Below are positions 32,820-37,625 of a stretch of DNA of 37,625 nt, piece after piece (positions within the stretch are counted from its first letter, which is position 1; the number at the start of each line of letters is the position of its first letter). The stretch covers positions 1 through 37,625 of the forward strand of contig CAUZJO010000025.1 in the NCBI GenBank assembly GCA_963580245.1, read 5' to 3'. Position numbers and translations under genes: made by a program. The DNA comes from CAUZJO01 sp963580245. GTDB lineage: Bacteria > Sumerlaeota > Sumerlaeia > MVZB01. Below the pieces are notes generated by a model. That model searched no databases. It was not told the DNA's origin and saw only the letters and a program-made list of their open reading frames with translations.

Positions 32820-33371
32820 TTGGCCCCGCTCGATATCCATACCTACGACGACCCCATCCTGCGCGAGACCGCCCGGCCGATCGAAACCATCACCGACCGC
32901 CACCGCTCACTCGCCGCCGACATGTCCAAAACCATGTACGAGGCCAACGGGATCGGACTGGCGGGCAACCAGGTCGGGGTGACGGAGCGGGTCATCGTCG
33001 TCGACGTGGATTGGGTCGCTCGCAGTGAGGAAGCGCGCGAACCCATCCGCCAACCTGTACCAATGATCAACCCGGAGGTATTTGAAGAGGACGACGAAGA
33101 CGATGTGTTTAAAGAGGGCTGCCTGAGCTTGCCGGAGATACAGGGCGAGGTTTGGCGTCCGATGTGGATTCGCTATCGATACACCGACCTCGATGGCCGC
33201 ATCCGGGAACAGAAGGCCGACGGCATGCTCGCCCGTTGTATCCTGCATGAGGTCGACCACCTCAACGGCGTTCTGTTCATCGACCGGATGGCCCCCAATG
33301 AACGCCGCAAACTGGCCGGCAAACTTTCCAAACTGCGCCGCGCGCGCAGCAACCTGTTCCAGCTCTGGTAG
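32820..33371 (+). CDS. def: peptide deformylase
   Basis: A 183-residue metalloenzyme that removes the formyl group from nascent proteins. All three family motifs are present: GIGLAGNQVG (motif 1, Q51), EGCLSLPE (motif 2, metal ligand C101) and HEVDHLNGVLF (motif 3, H143 and H147, catalytic E144). Motif 1 has Gly where most enzymes have the second Ala of G-L-A-A. An acidic stretch EEDDEDD precedes motif 2. Start is TTG 32820, 8 bases after GGGAGG. It lies 4 bases upstream of the Rel gene, in a four-gene run. Confidence 0.96.
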   Translation: MAPLDIHTYDDPILRETARPIETITDRHRSLAADMSKTMYEANGIGLAGNQVGVTERVIVVDVDWVARSEEAREPIRQPVPMINPEVFEEDDEDDVFKEGCLSLPEIQGEVWRPMWIRYRYTDLDGRIREQKADGMLARCILHEVDHLNGVLFIDRMAPNERRKLAGKLSKLRRARSNLFQLW

Positions 33372-33375
33372 CGTC

Positions 33376-35616
33376 ATGCCCCAATCCGAAACACAAGTCA
33401 TGGAACCGACCACTCTGGCCGAAACCAGCGGCATCCCCAGCGTCGAAAAGATTCTGGCGCGCTTCGACGCACCGGTCTCGGCGCAGGGCGAGGAGCTCAT
33501 CCGCGGGGCCTATGAGGCCGCCCGTCAGGCCCACGAGGGCCAAAAACGGAAATCGGGCGAGCCCTACTTCACCCACCCCGCGCAGGTCGCGTGGATGCTG
33601 GCCGAACTGGTCAACGACCCCGCGACCGTGGCCGCCGGTCTGCTCCACGACACGATCGAGGATTGTGGCATCACGGTCGAGGCGCTGCGCAAGGAGTTCC
33701 CCGAACCGGTCGCCGAACTGGTCGACGGCGTCACGAAAATCTCTTCGCTGCACTTCGCCTCGGATCGCGACAACCAGGCCGGCAGCCTGCGTAAAATGGT
33801 CCTAGCGATGGCGCGCGACGTGCGCGTGCTGCTGATCAAACTGTGCGATCGGCTGCACAACCTGCTGACCCTTCAGCACCTGCCGCCCACCCGCCAGCGG
33901 GCCATTGCCCAGTCCACGCTCGACATCTACGCCCCCCTGGCCAACCGGCTCGGGATGACGCGCATCCGAGTGCATCTCGAGGACTTCGCGATGCCGTATA
34001 TCTACCCGGCGGCTTACGCGCGGCTTTCGGACAAGATGGCCGTCCGCCAGAAAAATGACCGGCACATCGTCAGCCGGATGCGCGAGCAACTCAGCGAGCA
34101 GCTCGCGGCGTCGAACATCCCCGCGACCATTTACGGCCGGTGCAAGCACCTGTTCAGCATCCATGAGAAGATGCGCCGCCAGGGACTGCGCTTCGACGAA
34201 GTGCGCGACATCCTGGCCCTGCGAGTCATCACCGATACGGTCACCGAATGCTACGGAATCCTTGGCGTCGTGCATTCGCTGTGGAAACCACTCGACGGCT
34301 ACTTCAACGATTACATCGGGGCCCCGAAAGAGAACGGTTACCGTTCGCTGCACACGACGGTCATCGGCGCCGACGGCGAGCTGACCGAGATCCAGATCCG
34401 CACCCATGAGATGCACCACTTGGCCGAGGAGGGGATCGCGGCGCACTGGAAGTACAAGGAAACGGGGGGGTCGGCGAACAACGGCAAACGCGGGGCCCGC
34501 GCCGATGAACAAAAACTGGCTTGGCTGCGTCAGTTGGTCGATTGGCTCCAGGACGAACGCGACGCGTCCGAATTCATGCGCGAACTCAAGCGCGACGTGT
34601 TCGAGGCCTCGGTTTTCTGCTACACGCCCAAGGGCGACATCATCGAGATGCCGCGCGGCTCAACGGCCCTGGACCTGGCCTACCGCATCCACACCGATCT
34701 GGGCCACACCTGCGGCGGCGCCCGAATCAATCACCGCATCGCTTCGATCCGGACCCTGCTGCAAACGGGCGACGTGGTCGAGATCATCGCGAGCAAATCC
34801 TCCCGTCCGACCGATGACTGGCTGCAATTCGCCCACACGGGCCGCGCGCGCAACAAGATCCGTCACTGGCTCAAGGAACGCCGCCGCGAGGAGTATCTCG
34901 AACGGGGCCGCCGCGCGTTGGCCGAAACGATCAAGAGGCGCTTCAGCGGACAGGTGAGCGAGGAGAAGGCAAGGGAGATCATCGAGCCCCAGCTCAAGAA
35001 CTACTCGGTGGCCACGTGGGATGACCTGTTGGTCGAGATCGGTTGTGGCACGCTCAAGATCGCCGGTGTCGTCGCCCGCATTGAACAGGTCCTGCAACCG
35101 CCGATCCCCCGGCGCATTCCGCGAGAGGCCCGCCGCCAGAGCAAGAAACGGGAAAAGGTTCTCGTCGAGGGCATCTCGGGCGCCGTCACCCGAATGGCGC
35201 GGTGCTGTTCCCCGCTGCCGGGCGACTCGATCGTCGGCTTCATCACGCAGAGTCGCGGGATCACGATCCATCGAGAGGATTGTGGCTCGCTCGAACGGGT
35301 GCGCGCCCGCCGGCCCGATGGCGAGCAGCGCTTCGTGCAGGTCGATTGGAGCGAGTCGGGCAAAGAGCTTCAGAAGGTGACGATCCGGCTGGTTTCTCAG
35401 GACCGCAAGGGGCTGGTCAGCGACGTATCCAGCGCCGTGACCCAGCTCAACCTAAACATCGCCGCCATGCAAACCTCGACCAACATCCGAGACAATCGCG
35501 CCATCTTTAAACTCAAATTGTTCGTCGAGAACAGCGACGAGCTGAACCTGCTGCTTAACCGTTTGTCTAAAGTTCCCGGCGTATTGTCGCTGAGCCGGGT
35601 GATGCACAGCAAGTAA
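33376..35616 (+). CDS. rel: bifunctional (p)ppGpp synthetase/hydrolase Rel
   Basis: A 746-residue long RelA/SpoT homologue. Hydrolase residues are all present and evenly offset from the Streptococcus Rel enzyme: H67, H91-D92 (HDTIED) and D158. The synthetase part has G254-R255 (YGRCKHLFSIHEKM), D278, YIGAPKENGYRSLHTTV and E338 (EIQIRT). Then follow TGS (from about residue 415), a helical region, the zinc-finger-like RCCSPLPGDSIVGF and a C-terminal ACT domain. Both activities look intact, so it is likely the genome's general stringent-response enzyme. ATG 33376 is 4 bases after def; ATG 33400 is an alternative. Confidence 0.96.
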   Translation: MPQSETQVMEPTTLAETSGIPSVEKILARFDAPVSAQGEELIRGAYEAARQAHEGQKRKSGEPYFTHPAQVAWMLAELVNDPATVAAGLLHDTIEDCGITVEALRKEFPEPVAELVDGVTKISSLHFASDRDNQAGSLRKMVLAMARDVRVLLIKLCDRLHNLLTLQHLPPTRQRAIAQSTLDIYAPLANRLGMTRIRVHLEDFAMPYIYPAAYARLSDKMAVRQKNDRHIVSRMREQLSEQLAASNIPATIYGRCKHLFSIHEKMRRQGLRFDEVRDILALRVITDTVTECYGILGVVHSLWKPLDGYFNDYIGAPKENGYRSLHTTVIGADGELTEIQIRTHEMHHLAEEGIAAHWKYKETGGSANNGKRGARADEQKLAWLRQLVDWLQDERDASEFMRELKRDVFEASVFCYTPKGDIIEMPRGSTALDLAYRIHTDLGHTCGGARINHRIASIRTLLQTGDVVEIIASKSSRPTDDWLQFAHTGRARNKIRHWLKERRREEYLERGRRALAETIKRRFSGQVSEEKAREIIEPQLKNYSVATWDDLLVEIGCGTLKIAGVVARIEQVLQPPIPRRIPREARRQSKKREKVLVEGISGAVTRMARCCSPLPGDSIVGFITQSRGITIHREDCGSLERVRARRPDGEQRFVQVDWSESGKELQKVTIRLVSQDRKGLVSDVSSAVTQLNLNIAAMQTSTNIRDNRAIFKLKLFVENSDELNLLLNRLSKVPGVLSLSRVMHSK

Positions 35617-35656
35617 ACCCGCTCTCCACATTGACACGGCCGGCCCGCGACGCAAG

Positions 35657-36478
35657 ATGGAGCAACCCAAACCATTTCGATATCCCCTCTTGCTGGTCCA
35701 TGGACTGGGAGGGTTCGATCAGATCCGCGTCGATCTGGTCAAGAAACTCGCGGTACGTATCGATTATTTTAGGGGCGTGCGGGAATTGTATCGGCACCAC
35801 GGCGTGGGGGAGGTCTATTCGGCGCAGCTTCCGCCGAGCGGATCGATTCGCCAGCGAGCCCTGGTTCTGCGCGATTTCATTCAGGACCAGGTCCGGGAGA
35901 ACCGAATCCATTTGGTGGCCCACAGCATGGGCGGGCTGGATTCGCGCGACTATATTTCCCACCTCGGCGGCGACCGGCGCGTGTGCTCCCTGACCACCCT
36001 GGGGACCCCGCATCGGGGTTCGCCGATCGCCAACCTGACGCTGGACGCGCTGATCAACCCATTCGCCGTGCTCATCCGTCAATTCAACATGCGCGACTTG
36101 GTGGCCCGTCTGCACGCCCGGACGGCCGCCCACCGCGATCTGCGACCCGAAGCCTGCGCCGAGTTCAACGCCCGGACGCCCGACGCCCCGGAGGTCCGTT
36201 ACTTTTCTTACGCGGGCAACCCGCCGGCGTCGGCGGTCCACTTGATCCTGCGCCCGACCCATCAGATTCTCCTACGGCGGGGGGACGGTGGGGCCAATGA
36301 CGGGCTGGTGACGGTCAGCTCGGCCCGGTGGACCGGCTTTCGCGGCCAGGTTCCCGCCGATCACCTCAGCCTGGTCGGCTGGCAGTTTCTCGATTCGCCG
36401 CGGCGCCATTTTGATCCGGAGGCCTTTTATCTCGACCTGCTGGAGGATTTGCGGTCCGCGGAGACCGGCGCGACTTGA
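35657..36478 (+). CDS. alpha/beta hydrolase, lipase family I-like
   Basis: A 273-residue protein like the family I bacterial triacylglycerol lipases. It has the oxyanion-hole HGLGG (15-19), nucleophile elbow AHSMGG (S90), GTPHRGSP, then N-D-G-L-V (D215) and DHLSLVGWQ (H236) completing the triad. True secreted lipases have a signal peptide and often a paired foldase (Lif); none is seen here, so this one is probably cytoplasmic and acts on an internal ester. The ATG is 40 bases after Rel on the same strand; a co-transcript is likely. Confidence 0.85.
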   Translation: MEQPKPFRYPLLLVHGLGGFDQIRVDLVKKLAVRIDYFRGVRELYRHHGVGEVYSAQLPPSGSIRQRALVLRDFIQDQVRENRIHLVAHSMGGLDSRDYISHLGGDRRVCSLTTLGTPHRGSPIANLTLDALINPFAVLIRQFNMRDLVARLHARTAAHRDLRPEACAEFNARTPDAPEVRYFSYAGNPPASAVHLILRPTHQILLRRGDGGANDGLVTVSSARWTGFRGQVPADHLSLVGWQFLDSPRRHFDPEAFYLDLLEDLRSAETGAT

Positions 36479-36501
36479 CGCCGATGCGACCCGCTTGATG
36501 G

Positions 36502-37383
36502 TTAAGACTCGTCTTTGTCCGAATTCGCCGGCTTTTCCAGAACCATCATGAACCTCAGGTAACACGACGCATCCACTTCACCGGTGTTTTGCACGTCGTA
36601 AAGCGTCATCTTCAGGTCTCCGAGGTTCGACATGATCCGTCGCTCCAGGTGGTCGGCGTCATAAAACCGTCCGTGCCGATTGATGTATCCCTGAACGCAA
36701 TGGAGCGTCGCGTCGGGCTCGAAATCCATGCGCCCCGGCGGCTGGGCCAGCGGATCGGTCTGGATGGCGTAGGTTTGGAAGAGATAGAGCGGAAGGATGC
36801 AGACCCGCCCCCCCGGTCGCAACACGCGCCGGGCCTCGCGGATGAACCCCGCGTCGCTATCGCCCTCGAAGTGTTCAAACGAACAATGCAGGGCCATCTT
36901 GCCGGCGAAACCGTCGGGGAGCGGCATCTGCGCGGCATCTCCGCCGATCACGTTACCCTGGATCCCCACAGGGTAGATCATGTCCTGTCGATAGACCTTG
37001 CAGCCGAATAGGTGTTGGTAAACGTCGGGGGCGGGGGAATGGGCGTTGGCGACGTCGATGTAGACGTCATCGGGTCCTAGGTCCAACAGGACGGCGGCCA
37101 GATAATGCTCAAGCGATTTCTCGTGAAACCAAAGCTGACCCGGCCGCGCGTAATAGTCCTTGAAACGGGCATAATCCGCGCGATCGAGATAGGAGCGATA
37201 ATCCGCCACGTCGATCCGAAAGGGCGGGACCTCCCAGCCGCGCTCGGTCAGTTCCCGCGCCATTGATTCGCAACTCTGGGGCGTTAGGCTGACGGCACCC
37301 CGGCGCTTGGGTCGCCGCTGCCGGGCGTAACCCAACTCGAACCGGATACGGTGATAAATCGGTTTGAGCGGGATGTTCGGCAT
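36502..37383 (-). CDS. SAM-dependent methyltransferase-like protein
   Basis: A 293-residue protein convergent with the lipase-like gene. The central part reads as a class I methyltransferase: VYIDVANAHSPAPDVY in the motif I position, but without the usual G-x-G-x-G; then MALHCSFEHFEGDSDAGFIREARRVLRPGGRVCILPLYLF, the classic region from motif II to the post-III strand. Because motif I is degenerate, SAM binding is uncertain. ATG 37383 starts before the first clear helix (PNIPLKPIYHRIRFEL); no ribosome site is seen, and the longer frame to 37476 looks non-coding. Neighbouring context does not name a substrate. Confidence 0.65.
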   Translation of the reverse strand: MPNIPLKPIYHRIRFELGYARQRRPKRRGAVSLTPQSCESMARELTERGWEVPPFRIDVADYRSYLDRADYARFKDYYARPGQLWFHEKSLEHYLAAVLLDLGPDDVYIDVANAHSPAPDVYQHLFGCKVYRQDMIYPVGIQGNVIGGDAAQMPLPDGFAGKMALHCSFEHFEGDSDAGFIREARRVLRPGGRVCILPLYLFQTYAIQTDPLAQPPGRMDFEPDATLHCVQGYINRHGRFYDADHLERRIMSNLGDLKMTLYDVQNTGEVDASCYLRFMMVLEKPANSDKDES

Positions 37384-37559
37384 TGCGTGTGGAATATGTT
37401 GAGTTCTAGGGCTGTCGATACGAGTGATCGAAACCGGGCCTTGACCGGATGCGGGTCGATCCGCGCGTCCTCCCAATGCTTAGCACGGATCATCGGGGAG
37501 TGAAAGGCTTGGATGATGGTTCGTTAAGCCCCCTTGATCCTTCACGGCATGAGCAGATT

Positions 37560-37595
37560 GGGGCTGGTTTGGGGGTGTTTGGGGGTTGGTTGGGG
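37560..37595 (+). other. G-quadruplex-forming tract
   Basis: Four G runs (37560-37563, 37571-37575, 37581-37585 and 37592-37595) with T-rich loops of 5-7 bases satisfy the usual quadruplex pattern. The surrounding 60 bases are strikingly G/T biased on this strand. It lies upstream of the minus-strand methyltransferase gene at the window edge. Confidence 0.5.
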
Positions 37596-37625
37596 ATTTC
37601 ATGGAGGGGTTTGTTGTGGGATGGG

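Noticed and set aside
1..37625. CRISPR arrays, tRNA and rRNA genes, complete insertion sequences, phage genes
   Set aside because: No regularly spaced repeats, no tRNA T-loop pattern, no rRNA sequence, and no transposase beyond the edge fragment were seen.

Overview
The window is GC-rich bacterial DNA from a diderm. It encodes an LpxK lipid A kinase, a set of type II secretion/type IV pilus-like pseudopilins, lipoprotein signals and exopolysaccharide (EPS) assembly genes. Several features resemble planctomycete-like genomes or neighbouring candidate phyla: a lamin-tail domain inside a GspK-like protein, GH127/DUF1680 enzymes beside a Gfo/Idh/MocA oxidoreductase, a GEGVST-type polysaccharide ATPase, an FrhB-type C-terminal domain and a BshB1-like deacetylase. 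That placement is an inference from gene content; no rRNA or other taxonomic marker is present.

Layout. 1-1.2 kb: the tail of an IS630-type transposase, then a Tat-lipoprotein sugar-phosphate isomerase/epimerase gene broken by an in-frame TGA, just downstream of ilvC (1.2-2.2 kb, minus). 2.2-3.3 kb: a gene-poor stretch with an orphan intrinsic terminator. 3.3-8.0 kb (plus): four ATGA- or overlap-coupled pseudopilin genes of GspH-I-J-K type. 8.1-16.2 kb: two paralogous GH127-like enzymes flanking grpE and a Gfo/Idh/MocA oxidoreductase, then a CocE/NonD hydrolase; this looks like a carbohydrate or ester degradation island with a palindromic operator candidate in the central divergent region. 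16.4-22.4 kb (plus): aspS with non-discriminating signature residues, two small membrane proteins, an isochorismatase-family hydrolase, a BshB1-like deacetylase and a one-gene fusion of a polyprenol-phosphate glycosyltransferase with LpxK. 22.5-25.2 kb (minus): an ankyrin-repeat lipoprotein coupled to an FHA-GAF histidine kinase.

25.6-31.7 kb is an EPS locus that looks rearranged. It has an O-antigen-ligase-like protein, a chimera of the N-terminal half of a CpsD-type ATPase with the C-terminal half of an FrhB-type protein, a Wzz gene lacking its 5' end and carrying a homopolymer frameshift, then divergently a GT2 glycosyltransferase and a glycosyltransferase-like/methyltransferase two-domain protein. 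32.1-36.5 kb (plus) is a compact run: class I glutamine-amidotransferase-like hydrolase, peptide deformylase, bifunctional Rel (p)ppGpp enzyme and a lipase-like hydrolase. A convergent methyltransferase and a G-quadruplex-like tract end the window.

The strongest candidates for something new are the GT2-LpxK fusion, the ankyrin-lipoprotein/FHA-kinase pair, the CpsD-FrhB chimera and the lamin-tail GspK.
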